Both the position numbers and the translations under genes were made by a program. A stretch of DNA of 64,000 nucleotides, from positions 45,963 to 109,962 of the forward strand of contig JASJCR010000011.1 of assembly GCA_030065875.1 (NCBI GenBank), in the 5' to 3' direction. Positions 25,359 to 34,932 of the stretch are shown one piece after another; position 1 is the first letter of the stretch, and every line of letters begins with the position of its first letter. The DNA is from Ardenticatenaceae bacterium. GTDB taxonomy: Bacteria; Chloroflexota; Anaerolineae; Promineifilales; Promineifilaceae. Below the pieces are notes generated by a model. That model ran no database searches, was not told the DNA's origin, and saw only the letters and a list, made by a program, of their open reading frames with translations.

Positions 25359-26090
25359 ATGGATTTAGATGGCAAAGTAGCCTTAATTACCGGTGCGGCC
25401 GTGCGTGTTGGGCGGGTAACCGCTCTGGCGCTGGCAGAGCGGGGGGTAGACATCGCTTTTACCTATTTGCATGATGAGGAGCCGTGGCGCGACACCTTGG
25501 CCGAGATCGAAGAGAAAGGGGTTCGAGGGTTGGCTCTGCCGCTGAACGTGCGCCAGCCGGAGCAGGTCACCGCCGTGGTAGAGCAGATTGTGGACCATTT
25601 TAGCCACATCGACATCCTGATCAACAATGCCTCCGTGTGGCTCAAATCGCCATTCTTGGAGATCACCCATGACGAGTGGCAGGCGGCGATTGACGTCAAT
25701 TTAACCGGGCCTTTCCTCTGCTCACAGGCGGTCGCCCCGAAAATGCTGGCCCAGGAGAATGGACTCATCATCAATATTACCGATTTATCCGCTTTTCAAG
25801 TCTGGCCGGGGTATGCGCATCACGCCGCCAGCAAAGCGGGATTGGTCTCGTTGACCCAGGTCATGGCCGCCGAGCTGGCCCCTCACGTGCGGGTCAACGC
25901 CATCGCCCCGGGCACCGTGCTGCTGCCGCCAAACGCCACGGCCGAAAAAGTGCGCTGGGCAGAAGAGAAGTCTCTGCTCAAACGGGTCGGGTCTCCGGAA
26001 GATGTGGCTCGTACGGTGCTGTTTTTAGCGGAAATGGATTTTGCGACCGGCGCGGTTTACTTTATGGATGGGGGTCGGGCGTTGACTTAA
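25359..26090 (+). CDS. SDR-family oxidoreductase with atypical active site
   Basis: A 243-residue short-chain dehydrogenase/reductase of the FabG/pteridine-reductase type. The cofactor motif is TGAAVRVG (about residues 12-19). NNASVWL replaces the usual NNAG. The active-site block reads YAHHAASKAGL, so a His stands at the Y of YxxxK while the Lys is kept. The Ser-equivalent region is ITDLSAF. The gene ends exactly where the convergent ubiX ends (adjacent stop codons). Either the shifted Tyr (three residues earlier) takes over or activity differs. Confidence 0.8.
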   Translation: MDLDGKVALITGAAVRVGRVTALALAERGVDIAFTYLHDEEPWRDTLAEIEEKGVRGLALPLNVRQPEQVTAVVEQIVDHFSHIDILINNASVWLKSPFLEITHDEWQAAIDVNLTGPFLCSQAVAPKMLAQENGLIINITDLSAFQVWPGYAHHAASKAGLVSLTQVMAAELAPHVRVNAIAPGTVLLPPNATAEKVRWAEEKSLLKRVGSPEDVARTVLFLAEMDFATGAVYFMDGGRALT

Positions 26091-26660
26091 TTACGGGGAT
26101 TTCCAGCGGTTAAATAGATCTTCTTCCAACTCAATTTCCAAGACGTCGAGTATGCGATTAATCGTTTGATTGATGATGTCATCAAGCGTTTTGGGTCGAT
26201 GATAAAAAGCAGGCATGGGCGGCATGATGACAGCTCCCATTTCTATCGCCTGGGCCAGCAGCCGAACGTGACCCAAATGCAGGGGGGTTTCGCGGGGCAT
26301 CAAGATCAATTTGCGGCGGTCTTTTAAGGTGACGTCGGCCGCGCGAAGCAGCAAATTGTCGCTGTAGCTGTGCACAATTCCCGACAGGGTTTTCATCGAA
26401 CAGGGGATGACCACCATGCCCATGGTCCGAAAAGAGCCGGATGAAATTGAAGCGGCGACGTTGTTAAACCCATAGTTGCTGTTCGCCAGAGATTTAATCT
26501 GCTGGACGGAGTAATCGGTTTCCAGCAGGGCGGTTTGCTGCGCCGCCCGGCTCAAAACGAGATGCGTTTCTATGCCATCAACGTTTTGCAATACCTCAAG
26601 CAGGCGGATGCCGTAGATGGTGCCGCTGGCCCCGGAAATTCCCACCACAAGTCGCTTCAA
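26091..26660 (-). CDS. ubiX: UbiX-family flavin prenyltransferase
   Basis: A 189-residue flavoprotein of the UbiX/Pad1 family, which prenylates FMN to make the prFMN cofactor of UbiD enzymes. The start VVGISGASGTIYGIRLLEVL binds the flavin phosphate. CSMKTLSGIVHSYSDNLLLRAADVTLKDRRKLILMPRETPLHLGHVRLL is represented here by its key parts: CSMKTLSGI, NLLLRAAD and MPRETPLH. It is the natural cofactor supplier for the UbiD-type protein 2.3 kb away. The gene is convergent with the SDR. Confidence 0.9.
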   Translation of the reverse strand: MKRLVVGISGASGTIYGIRLLEVLQNVDGIETHLVLSRAAQQTALLETDYSVQQIKSLANSNYGFNNVAASISSGSFRTMGMVVIPCSMKTLSGIVHSYSDNLLLRAADVTLKDRRKLILMPRETPLHLGHVRLLAQAIEMGAVIMPPMPAFYHRPKTLDDIINQTINRILDVLEIELEEDLFNRWKSP

Positions 26661-26877
26661 TTTGTCCTCTTGTTTTTCTGTTTTTATCTGTCAGCAGGCG
26701 ACTGCCGTCCTGCTTCTTAGCCATCCCCGCCTTCCTGTCAGTTGACGGGATCCTTCGCTGCGCTCAGGATGACAGGGATTTCGAGGATGATGAATCGGGT
26801 TAGGGATCCTATTACTCAATTAATTTTTAAAACTTTCATTATTCATCTGGAAGTTAAGGGAGCAACATCTTTTTTAG
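26661..26877. other. Intergenic region with degenerate palindromic repeat
   Basis: This 217-base gap contains a degenerate repeat around 26723-26790 ('catccccgccttcctg', 'gggatccttcgctgcgctcagg') related to the palindromic family elsewhere in the window. No gene is supported. Confidence 0.5.
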
Positions 26878-27348
26878 CTATGAATCACTCAGGTTAACTT
26901 CGCTGCGATTGCCAAAACCCTTGGAATTGTCGATAAAGTACACCTCTGTCGGTGTGACTTTGTACCAGGAGATCCGCTTAAACGCGTCCTGAATCACCTG
27001 CGGTTGGCTGTCAATATATTCGATGAGCTCAAATTTTGCCGTATACAGCTCGACGGCCGCTTCCTTTTCTCGATCAAAAATTTCCGTCGCTTCGCCGGCC
27101 ATTTGAATCCCCTTGATCTCCGGCCAGGAATCATAATCTTTTTGGATGGTCACCGCCACACCGGGGTTGGTGGCGATATTGAGGCTGTGTCTGGATCGGG
27201 GAGAGGAAAGAAAGTAAAGGGTCAACCGATCGCTGACAAAAAAGACGGCCGCGGCCCACAGGCCATCCACCCCAACTGTCGAAATGGTCATGACGTGATG
27301 GTCATGAAGATACTCAAAAACCTGATTTTGCAATGCGTGCTGTTCCAT
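26878..27348 (-). CDS. Pyridoxamine 5'-phosphate oxidase-fold (split-barrel) protein
   Basis: A 156-residue FMN-binding split-barrel protein. VMTISTVGVDGLWAAAVFFVSD and LYFLSSPRSRHSLNIATNPGVAVTIQKDY follow the PPOX-family pattern of a short barrel with an Arg-rich phosphate contact. Such proteins bind FMN, F420 or haem. It is transcribed leftwards 16 bases after the start of the preceding ABC gene region, i.e. downstream of the ATPase gene at 27365. No substrate can be assigned. Confidence 0.75.
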   Translation of the reverse strand: MEQHALQNQVFEYLHDHHVMTISTVGVDGLWAAAVFFVSDRLTLYFLSSPRSRHSLNIATNPGVAVTIQKDYDSWPEIKGIQMAGEATEIFDREKEAAVELYTAKFELIEYIDSQPQVIQDAFKRISWYKVTPTEVYFIDNSKGFGNRSEVNLSDS

Positions 27349-27364
27349 TCTGATTTAAGCTTCG

Positions 27365-29398
27365 TCAGGCAAACTGCTCAGCATGATGGCAGGCGACTTG
27401 GTGAGGTTGGTCTTTACGGCCCAGATTGCGCAAAGGAGGATATTCGCTGCGGCAAATATCGGTGGCAAACAAACAGCGCGGATGAAAATGACATCCGGAT
27501 GGCGGGTCGGCCGGGTTGGGCACATCGCCGGTCAGGACGATGCGCTCCCGCTGGGCCTCTTTATCGGGGTTGGGGATCGGCACGGCCGACTGCAGCGCCT
27601 GGGTATACGGATGAAGCGGATTTTCAAATATATCGTCCCGCTCGCCGATCTCCACGATCCGCCCCAAATACATCACCGCCACCCGATCGCTGATATAGCG
27701 CACCATCGACAAATCATGGGCGATAAAGAGATAGGTCAAGCCGAGCTCTTCCTTCAAATCATCGAGTAAGTTAACCACCTGGGCCTGAATAGAGACATCC
27801 AGCGCCGAAATCGGCTCATCGGCCACAATTAAAGATGGATTGGTGGCCAAAGCGCGGGCAATGCCCACTCGCTGACGCTGCCCGCCGGAAAATTCATGGG
27901 GGTACCGGCTGGCAAAATATGGATTTAACCCCACCATATTCATCAATTCATCAACCCGTTCGGCCCGGTCGGCGGCCGTGCCAATTTGGTGGATGATAAG
28001 CCCCTCGCTAATGATTTCACCCACCGTCTTTCTCGGGTTAAGAGAGGCGTAGGGATCCTGAAAAATCATTTGCATGTGGCGGCGCACCGGCCGCAGTGCC
28101 CGATCATCCAGCTCGGTTAAATCCTGCCCGTTAAAAATAATTTGCCCATCCGTCTCTTTGGTTAAGCGAAGTATGGTTTCGCCGGTTGTTGATTTCCCAC
28201 AACCGCTTTCTCCCACCAACCCCAGCGTTTCACCCCGCTTGACCACAAAATTGACCCCATCAACCGCTTTGACCACCCCATTTTGCCGGTTAAACAGACC
28301 GCGGTTCAGCGAAAAATGTTTTTTCAGGTCACGCACTTCCAAAATTGGCTCCTGGTCAGCGGAACGGCCGTCTGAGGGACCTTCTGCAGTTTTTTCTGGA
28401 CCTAAGTTTTGGACGGCCGCTTCTTCTTTGACGCGGCTCCACTCCCAGCAGGCGGAAAAATGATCCGGAGCGACCTCTATCAACGGAGGGTTTTCTGAAC
28501 GGCAGCGATCGACAACAAAGCGGCAGCGCGGGGCAAAAGGACAGGGTCCGGATGGTTCCAGCAAATTAGGTGGAGACCCTTCGATGGGCACCAGCCGCTC
28601 CTGAGTGCCTTCGAGGGTGGGAATCGACTCTAACAGCCCCAACGTGTATGGGTGACTGGTTTCCACGTAAAGATCGCGCACCGGACCCATTTCGATGATC
28701 CGGCCGGCGTACATCACGGCCACTTTTTCTACCAGACCGGCAACCACACCCAAATCATGGGTAATCCAGATGATGGCCATCCCCAGGCGGCGCTGCAAAT
28801 CAGCCACCAAATCGGTGATTTGAGCCTGGATCGTCACGTCGAGTGCCGTGGTGGGTTCGTCGGCAATGAGGAGAGATGGCTTGGTAATGAGGGCCATGGC
28901 GATGCTAATCCGCTGCCGCTGCCCGCCGGAAAATTGGTGAGGATAATTTTTTAGCCGCTTGGCCGCATCGGGAATGCCAACCAGGCGCAGCATCTCTACC
29001 GCCTCTTTATTGGCCGCTTCCCGACTGATTCGCTGATGATTGCGCAGGGCCTCCGTGAGTTGTGAACCGACGGTCAGGACCGGGTTGAGTGAGGTCATCG
29101 GATCCTGAAAAATCATCGAAATTTCCCGGCCGCGTATCTGGCGCACTTCTGATTGGGGAAGCGTCAGCAAATCACGGCCGTTGAACCACACTTCACCTGA
29201 CTCAATCCGCCCAGGTGGCGAGGGAATTAATCGCAAAATTGACAAGACGCCAACCGATTTGCCCGAGCCGCTTTCGCCTACGATAGCCATCGACTCGCCG
29301 GCTTTTAAAGTATAGGAGATGCCGTTAACCGCATGAATGGTGCCCTCGTCCGTGTCAAATTGGGTCACGAGGTTGCGGACGTCGAGTAAGTGGGTCAC
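27365..29398 (-). CDS. Fused dipeptide/oligopeptide ABC ATPase (DppD-DppF)
   Basis: A 677-residue protein containing two complete ABC ATPases that are usually separate. The first half has [13 protein letters not shown]-type [15 protein letters not shown] and DEPTTALD. The second has [24 protein letters not shown] and DEPISALD. Each is followed by an oligo_HPY Cys-rich tail (CPFAPRCRF and CHFHPRCLF). It energises the permeases encoded at 32785-34706. Its start overlaps the end of the M24 peptidase by 4 bases, so these are coupled. Confidence 0.92.
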   Translation of the reverse strand: MTHLLDVRNLVTQFDTDEGTIHAVNGISYTLKAGESMAIVGESGSGKSVGVLSILRLIPSPPGRIESGEVWFNGRDLLTLPQSEVRQIRGREISMIFQDPMTSLNPVLTVGSQLTEALRNHQRISREAANKEAVEMLRLVGIPDAAKRLKNYPHQFSGGQRQRISIAMALITKPSLLIADEPTTALDVTIQAQITDLVADLQRRLGMAIIWITHDLGVVAGLVEKVAVMYAGRIIEMGPVRDLYVETSHPYTLGLLESIPTLEGTQERLVPIEGSPPNLLEPSGPCPFAPRCRFVVDRCRSENPPLIEVAPDHFSACWEWSRVKEEAAVQNLGPEKTAEGPSDGRSADQEPILEVRDLKKHFSLNRGLFNRQNGVVKAVDGVNFVVKRGETLGLVGESGCGKSTTGETILRLTKETDGQIIFNGQDLTELDDRALRPVRRHMQMIFQDPYASLNPRKTVGEIISEGLIIHQIGTAADRAERVDELMNMVGLNPYFASRYPHEFSGGQRQRVGIARALATNPSLIVADEPISALDVSIQAQVVNLLDDLKEELGLTYLFIAHDLSMVRYISDRVAVMYLGRIVEIGERDDIFENPLHPYTQALQSAVPIPNPDKEAQRERIVLTGDVPNPADPPSGCHFHPRCLFATDICRSEYPPLRNLGRKDQPHQVACHHAEQFA

Positions 29399-30540
29399 GA
29401 AATCACTCGCATTTCCTGGAATCCGCTGGTGAGCGGTTCGCCACCCCCCTGGCGGACCACCACAACATCTTCGACCCGGGCGGAAAAGGTATTAAATTGG
29501 GTAATGCTGGGTTCGACGGTGAACATCATCCCTTCGCGCAGCATGGTGTGGTCATCGGCCGTCAAAAACGGGGGTTCGTGGACGTCCATCCCGATGGCGT
29601 GACCCAGACGGTGACGAAATTCTTCACCATACCCCCCGTCAACAATGACCTGCCGCGCGGCCGCATCCGCCTGAGCCGTGGTTAACTCATCGGCTCGCAA
29701 GGCGGCGATACCGGCCGCCTGGGAGGTCATCACCAGGCTATAAATGCGCTCGTATTCGGCCGTTGGCTCTCCAAAAAAGACGGTTCGCCCAAAATCGTAG
29801 CAAAGCCCCTGATATATCGCCCCAAAATCAAAGAGGATCGCTACCGGGGCTTCTAATTTTCGCTTCCAGGTCGCTTCCCGCTGCCCAAATAGCAAAGGAT
29901 GGTGGGGGCCGGAGCAGTAGAGGGAAGTGGTAAAAGAAGGGCCAAGCGACCCGTGTTTGCGCAGCTGATAATCAACTTCGGTGACCACTTCGAGCTCGGT
30001 CATGCCGTGTTTGAGCTGCCGGCAAACGGCCGCAAAGGCGGATTCGGTTATCGCCCCAGCCTGTCGCATGATGGCGATTTCGTCTTCCGATTTGATGACG
30101 CGCATGCGACGCAAAATCTCGGTAGCGGATACAAAGGTTGCCCCCGGAAGTAACGCGTGCAGGGCAACGACCGTTTCACCTTCAGTTTTGTCGCTGATGG
30201 CAATGCGCGGCTTCTCAGGCAGGTCAAACCCGGCCAGGATATTTTTTGTCATCGTCGCCGGATCGTCCCAATCCCCCAAAATACGAAGCTCAATGCCGGT
30301 CACGTCAGCCAGCCCCCCAAATTCAGCCGTCATGCGGGGGAGCGCCAAGATCGGCTCGTGATCGGGCGTTAGCCACGCTCCCTCAAGCCACGCTCCTGGA
30401 TGCATGACGGCACCGTAGTTTGGAATATCGCGGGGAACGGCTGTTAAATATTGGAGATCGGCCGAAATAGGTAAAAAAGCCAAATCGGCTTTATCTTTTA
30501 ATAAGCCCTGAAAGTGCTGCAGTCTGTTAATATTTTCCAT
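29395..30540 (-). CDS. M24-family (Xaa-Pro-type) metallopeptidase
   Basis: A 381-residue creatinase/aminopeptidase P-fold enzyme. Metal ligands are in [19 protein letters not shown] (two Asp), [15 protein letters not shown] (His), FTVEPSI (Glu) and ARVEDVVVV (Glu). The ATG at 30540 is chosen over 30573 because GAGGAAGGG lies directly upstream. It is encoded with the peptide importer, so it probably cleaves imported (Pro-containing) peptides. Confidence 0.85.
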   Translation of the reverse strand: MENINRLQHFQGLLKDKADLAFLPISADLQYLTAVPRDIPNYGAVMHPGAWLEGAWLTPDHEPILALPRMTAEFGGLADVTGIELRILGDWDDPATMTKNILAGFDLPEKPRIAISDKTEGETVVALHALLPGATFVSATEILRRMRVIKSEDEIAIMRQAGAITESAFAAVCRQLKHGMTELEVVTEVDYQLRKHGSLGPSFTTSLYCSGPHHPLLFGQREATWKRKLEAPVAILFDFGAIYQGLCYDFGRTVFFGEPTAEYERIYSLVMTSQAAGIAALRADELTTAQADAAARQVIVDGGYGEEFRHRLGHAIGMDVHEPPFLTADDHTMLREGMMFTVEPSITQFNTFSARVEDVVVVRQGGGEPLTSGFQEMRVIS

Positions 30541-30614
30541 CCCTTCCTCACGTATGTGTCTTGCCGAGTGCAAATTCTATTATATACTTTCCTTTGACTC
30601 TAGCCGAAATGTCC

Positions 30615-30654
30615 ATTTTGGGACAATTTTAGCCAACTAGAATTATCCCAAAAT
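30615..30654. promoter_or_regulatory. Inverted repeat between peptidase and binding-protein genes
   Basis: ATTTTGGGACAATT (30615-30628) and AATTATCCCAAAAT (30641-30654) form a 14-bp inverted repeat with one mismatch. It lies in the divergent promoter region of the importer locus. A smaller TGTCC-N6-GGACA overlaps it. It is a candidate operator for both operons. Confidence 0.5.
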
Positions 30655-30744
30655 ATTCACAGCAGGATCGGAATAGGCGTTCACCGCCGGGATATGAGGC
30701 TCGTTTTTCCCCGAATTGCCCGAATTGAGAAGGAGAAGAAGATT

Positions 30745-32550
30745 GTGAAGGGAATTAATAAACGACATCTATTAACTTCAATGATGATGGTGTTTCTGCT
30801 GTTTTTAGCTGCAGCATGTGGCGGAGCAGAGACTGAAGCCCCGGCTCAAGAAGAGGAGCCGGCCGGTCAGGTCGAAGAAACAGCACCGGAAGAGACAGAA
30901 GCTGAGGCACCGGCTGAAGAAGAAGCGATGGAAGAAGAGGCCGAGGAGCCAGCTGAAGAGGAAGCCATGGAAGAAGAGGCCGAACCCGAAGCGCCTGCTG
31001 AAGAAGAGGCGATGGAAGAGGAAGCCGAAGAGATGATGGAGGAAGAGGAAAGGGTTCTGATCATCGGTCATTCAGAGGTCACTGAATCATATGACCTGGC
31101 TCACGCCTTTAACCCCACAAGTGGCATTGTACACCGTGCCTCCTACGACACTCTGGTCACCTTCCCGGATACGGATGCCAGTTCAATTGAACCCAACCTG
31201 GCCACCTCCTGGTCGGTTTCAGAAGACGGTCTCTCTTACACCTTTAACCTGAGAGATGACGTCACCTTTGCCAACGGAGATCCGTTAACGGCCGATGACG
31301 TTGTTTTCTCGTTCACCCGGCTCATCAACGTACAGAGCAATCCCTCATTTTTAGCCGATCCGATTGAATCGCTTGAAGCGGTGGACGACCTGACCGTGGT
31401 CATTAATCTGGTTGAGCCCCGGCCGTCATTTTTGGCCGAAATGGTAAATTCCGCATTCTCAGTAGCCAACGATGCCGAAGTGATAGCGGCCGGTGGCACC
31501 AATGCGGAAGATGCCGCTTCCACAGACGGGGCGCAGGAATTTCTCGATCAAAATTCAGTGGGCACCGGACCGTACATCCTGGAAAGCTGGACCCCGCAAG
31601 AAGAAACGGTGCTGGTCCGCAACCCCGGTTACTGGGGCGAATCCCCTTACTTTGATCGGATTATCATCGTGAATATTCCCGAAGCGGCCACTCAGCAGGT
31701 GGCGCTTGAATCTGGGGATATTGATTTAGCAACCGATCTGGCTCCGGATCAGGTGACCGGTTTGGAAGACGACCCCAACATCACCGTCTTTCGCGGGCAG
31801 GATCGATGGACCCACTTTGTACTTATGAATCGCGATCCCGAAATCGGCGGTCCCGTTTCCGACCCCAACGTGGCTCTGGCGATCCGCTATGCCCTGGATT
31901 ATCAAGGGTATACCGATTTGTGGACCGGCAGCGTGACCCCCGGCAGCAATATGTGGATCGGCATCGCCGGGGCATTTGGACCGGATCAGGCGTTTGAACG
32001 CGATTTGGATCGCGCCCGCGATCTGCTGACTGAAGCCGGTTACCCCGACGGGTTTGAGATTGAACTCAGCTACCCGGACTTTACCTTTGGCGGGATCAAC
32101 CTCAGCACCAATGCCCAAAAAATCCAGGCCGACTTGGCTGAAGTAGGCATTACCGTCTCTCTGCGGCCGGGTGAGGTGCAGGTATCTCTGGAAGAGTATC
32201 GCAACGGCGAGCAGGGGTTTGCTTACTGGTTCTGGGGCCCGGATATTCTCGATCCGGTTGACTTCCTCTCCTTTTTGCCCGGCGGCAAGGTGGCCGGCGA
32301 GCGCACCAACTGGACAGAGGATATGATCGACGAAGACACCCTGGCCTTGATCGCTCAGGCTGGATCTGAAACCGACCCTGAGGTCCGGGCGGAAATCTTT
32401 GAGCAGCTTCAAGTGTATGCCCAGGAAAATGGCGCATATGCGCCGTTTAACGTACCGGCCATTCAAACGGCGTTCCGCTCTGACATCCAGGGATATATCT
32501 GGCATCCGGAGTGGGGTCTGGATTTGGCTGGGCTCAGTCGATCCAACTAA
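30745..32550 (+). CDS. Peptide ABC transporter substrate-binding lipoprotein
   Basis: A 601-residue SBP_bac_5 (DppA/OppA-type) protein. The N terminus has KR charges, a hydrophobic stretch and LAAACGG, read as a lipobox. An acidic low-complexity linker of about 75 residues follows, made of repeated AEEEAMEEEAEE-like units, then the binding domain (YTFNLRDDVTFANGDPLTADDVVFS is the family signature, shown by LRDDVTFANGDPLTADD). GTG at 30745 is preferred because AAGGAGAAG lies before it. The linker tethers the domain outside the membrane, a feature I associate with Chloroflexota binding proteins. Confidence 0.88.
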   Translation: MKGINKRHLLTSMMMVFLLFLAAACGGAETEAPAQEEEPAGQVEETAPEETEAEAPAEEEAMEEEAEEPAEEEAMEEEAEPEAPAEEEAMEEEAEEMMEEEERVLIIGHSEVTESYDLAHAFNPTSGIVHRASYDTLVTFPDTDASSIEPNLATSWSVSEDGLSYTFNLRDDVTFANGDPLTADDVVFSFTRLINVQSNPSFLADPIESLEAVDDLTVVINLVEPRPSFLAEMVNSAFSVANDAEVIAAGGTNAEDAASTDGAQEFLDQNSVGTGPYILESWTPQEETVLVRNPGYWGESPYFDRIIIVNIPEAATQQVALESGDIDLATDLAPDQVTGLEDDPNITVFRGQDRWTHFVLMNRDPEIGGPVSDPNVALAIRYALDYQGYTDLWTGSVTPGSNMWIGIAGAFGPDQAFERDLDRARDLLTEAGYPDGFEIELSYPDFTFGGINLSTNAQKIQADLAEVGITVSLRPGEVQVSLEEYRNGEQGFAYWFWGPDILDPVDFLSFLPGGKVAGERTNWTEDMIDEDTLALIAQAGSETDPEVRAEIFEQLQVYAQENGAYAPFNVPAIQTAFRSDIQGYIWHPEWGLDLAGLSRSN

Positions 32551-32576
32551 AATTCGACCTATCGCCGGGCCGAGTT

Positions 32577-32740
32577 GTAGAAGATTTACAAATAAACCGA
32601 ATTTCAAGACTGACTTGTCATTCCCGCGAAAGCGGGAATCCATCGGATTGCCACCGGTGGATCCCCGCCGTAGTTTACCCCCGTGCAGACGGGGGCCAGG
32701 ATGACGACGCAATTTTGGGGTTTATTTGTCAAAACTCAAT
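32577..32740. repeat. MITE-like dispersed repeat, copy with core in one orientation
   Basis: Left flank GAAGATTTACAAATAAA and right flank TTTATTTGTCAAAACTC are imperfect inverted repeats of each other. The core runs ATTCCCGCGAAAGCGGGAAT, then 'ccaccggtggatccccgcc', then 'cccccgtgcagacggggg'. The copy at 49525-49690 has similar flanks in the same order but the core reversed. Confidence 0.7.
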
Positions 32741-32784
32741 AACTCGGCCCGGTACCAAAATAAACAGCGACTGTTAATGCCCCT

Positions 32785-33804
32785 ATGAGTTTACAAATTT
32801 ACATCATTCGGCGGATTTTGTTCGCCATTCCCCTCATTTTGGGCATTACCGTCGTTTCTTTTATTATCGCCAACGCCGTTCCAGCAGATCCCATCAACGC
32901 CAATTTGCCGCAAAATGCCCTCAATGATCCGGAGTTGGTGGCCGCTTTTCGGGAACGCTGGGGATTAGATAAATCACCTGTTGAGCAATATTTTATCTAT
33001 CTGGGAAACCTGCTGCAGGGTGATTTGGGGGTCTCAATCAAAACCAAAAACCCCATTTTGGAGGATATTCAACAATTTTTACCGGCCACAATTGAGCTGG
33101 CTACCGTTTCCATTGTGGTGGGCTTAACCATGGGGATCAGTTTTGGGGTTGTCTCGGCCGTTTGGCGCAACTCAATCATCGACTATCTGGTTCGGATTTT
33201 CGCCCTGATCGGGGTCAGTTTTCCGGTGTTTCTCCTGGCCTTGATCGGCTTGACGGTTTTTCACGCTGAGCTTGGGTGGGTAGCCGGACCCGGCCGTTTA
33301 AGCTTTTTGGTCGATGATCCCCCGCAGGTTACCGGCTGGTTCACTATCGACAGCTTGTTAGCAGGGGAGTGGGAAACATTTTGGGACGCGTTGTCCCATT
33401 TGATCCTGCCCAGTCTTGTGTTGGGCAGTTTTGTGTCGGGCATCATCGCCCGCATTACCCGCTCCAGCTTGTTAGAAGAGTTAAACGCCGATTATATTCG
33501 CACCGCTCGCTCCAAGGGGCTGCACGAACGCGTGGTGATCGTCAAGCACGCCCTGTCTAACGCCCTCATTCCGGTGGTGACTATTATCGGTTTGCTCTAC
33601 GGCAATTTATTGGCCGGGGCGGTTTTGACCGAATCGATATTTGCCTGGCCCGGGCTGGGGCGCTATGTGTTTCGGGCGTCTACATCCCAGGATTTCCCAG
33701 CCATTATGGGGGTCAGCATGCTGATTGCCCTCATCTACGTGGCCGTAAATTTCCTGGTTGATATTCTCTATTATTTTCTCGATCCACGTATCCGCCTGAA
33801 GTAA
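32785..33804 (+). CDS. Peptide ABC transporter permease, DppB type
   Basis: A 339-residue inner-membrane permease with about six TM helices. The N-terminal YIIRRILFAIPLILGITVVSFI and the cytoplasmic EAA loop TARSKGLHERVVIVKHALSNALIPV are typical of DppB/OppB. It lies 8 bases before the DppC-type gene and 234 bases after the binding-protein gene. Confidence 0.92.
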   Translation: MSLQIYIIRRILFAIPLILGITVVSFIIANAVPADPINANLPQNALNDPELVAAFRERWGLDKSPVEQYFIYLGNLLQGDLGVSIKTKNPILEDIQQFLPATIELATVSIVVGLTMGISFGVVSAVWRNSIIDYLVRIFALIGVSFPVFLLALIGLTVFHAELGWVAGPGRLSFLVDDPPQVTGWFTIDSLLAGEWETFWDALSHLILPSLVLGSFVSGIIARITRSSLLEELNADYIRTARSKGLHERVVIVKHALSNALIPVVTIIGLLYGNLLAGAVLTESIFAWPGLGRYVFRASTSQDFPAIMGVSMLIALIYVAVNFLVDILYYFLDPRIRLK

Positions 33805-33812
33805 AAATATTC

Positions 33813-34706
33813 ATGAGCAACATCGCCAACCTTCAGCCAAAATCAAATCTTAGGTCGCAGCCGAATTCCCGCACATTTCTGAGAAGTACCCTGCGCAATT
33901 TACGACGTAATCCGGCCGTGGCGCTTGGTATCGTGATCGTGATTGTCTGGATTTTGCTGGCCGTTTTTGCCCCCACGATTGCCACCCAGGACCCGCTGAG
34001 CCAGGCGGTTTCAGACCGCCTGCAAGCACCCAATGGGCAATATTTTATGGGCACCGATGAATTGGGACGGGATATTTTTAGCCGCGTGCTGTACGGCGGC
34101 CGCATCACGATTCCGGCCGCCCTGGCGGTGGTAATAATCGACAGCCTCATCGGCACCTTAATCGGGGCCCTGGCCGGGTACATCGGGGGAATTTGGGATG
34201 AAATATTAATGCGCTTAACCGAGCTGTACCTGGCCTTTCCCACCATCATCTTGGCGATGGCGGTGACGGCCGCCTTGGGGCCGAGTATCCGCAACGCGGT
34301 CCTGGCCCTGATTGTGGTGCGCTGGCCCAGCTACGCCCGTTTAACCCGCGGACTCATTCTCGAAGCCAAAAATGATGATTACGTCAAAGCGGTACGCAGC
34401 CTGGGAGCCACTCACACCTATATTTTGGTAAAAACGCTGCTGCCAAACACTATCGCTCCGGCCCTGGTCTATGCGTCTCTGGATATCGGAAACGTGATTT
34501 TGCTGTTTGCCGGTCTGAGTTTTTTGGGATTGGGGCCTGAGCCGTCATCGCCAGAGTGGGGACGGATGGTTTCAATTGGCATCGACTTTTTTGATCAAAC
34601 CTGGATGTGGCTCTTTCCAGGATTGGCGATTGCCAGTTTGGTGATGGCCTTTAACTTTATTGGGGATGGGCTGCGCGATCTGCTAGATCCACGAACGCGA
34701 AAATAA
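33813..34706 (+). CDS. Peptide ABC transporter permease, DppC type
   Basis: A 297-residue permease with an N-terminal cytoplasmic segment, about six TM helices and the EAA loop KAVRSLGATHTYILVKTLLPN. MGTDELGRDIFSRVLYG is the DppC/OppC signature. It completes the importer with the binding protein, DppB and the fused ATPase. Confidence 0.92.
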   Translation: MSNIANLQPKSNLRSQPNSRTFLRSTLRNLRRNPAVALGIVIVIVWILLAVFAPTIATQDPLSQAVSDRLQAPNGQYFMGTDELGRDIFSRVLYGGRITIPAALAVVIIDSLIGTLIGALAGYIGGIWDEILMRLTELYLAFPTIILAMAVTAALGPSIRNAVLALIVVRWPSYARLTRGLILEAKNDDYVKAVRSLGATHTYILVKTLLPNTIAPALVYASLDIGNVILLFAGLSFLGLGPEPSSPEWGRMVSIGIDFFDQTWMWLFPGLAIASLVMAFNFIGDGLRDLLDPRTRK

Positions 34707-34814
34707 TTTTCCACATAGGGCAATCATCGAATAATCAAAGACTCTGCGTCCAACGGCCGCAGCCGCTTTCCGGTAACTTTTAAATGTAGTCGAATTGATA
34801 CCGTTCAGTGCACC

Positions 34815-34861
34815 GGCCGGTCTCTGACCGCGCCGGCTGGTGGCTCGGTCAGAGACCGGCC
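34815..34861. terminator. 16-bp perfect hairpin after the permease operon
   Basis: GGCCGGTCTCTGACCG (34815-34830) pairs fully with CGGTCAGAGACCGGCC (34846-34861) around a 15-base loop. No long T-run follows on either strand. It stands between the permease and alpha-2-macroglobulin genes and may end transcription or be a mobile palindrome. Confidence 0.6.
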
Positions 34862-34932
34862 ACAGCCTTTGAAGAGGGTTAACGACCAGCATCGTTCATC
34901 AAGTTTAAGAATTGGAACCTCGTGAGGACCTC

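Noticed and set aside
30805..31071. Phe/Leu-rich antisense ORF of 88 residues
   Set aside because: It is the reverse of the repetitive Glu/Ala linker, so its composition is an artefact.
31726..32712. 328-residue leftward ORF opposite the binding-protein gene
   Set aside because: It is antisense to the conserved SBP_bac_5 domain and runs into a dispersed repeat, so it is a shadow frame.
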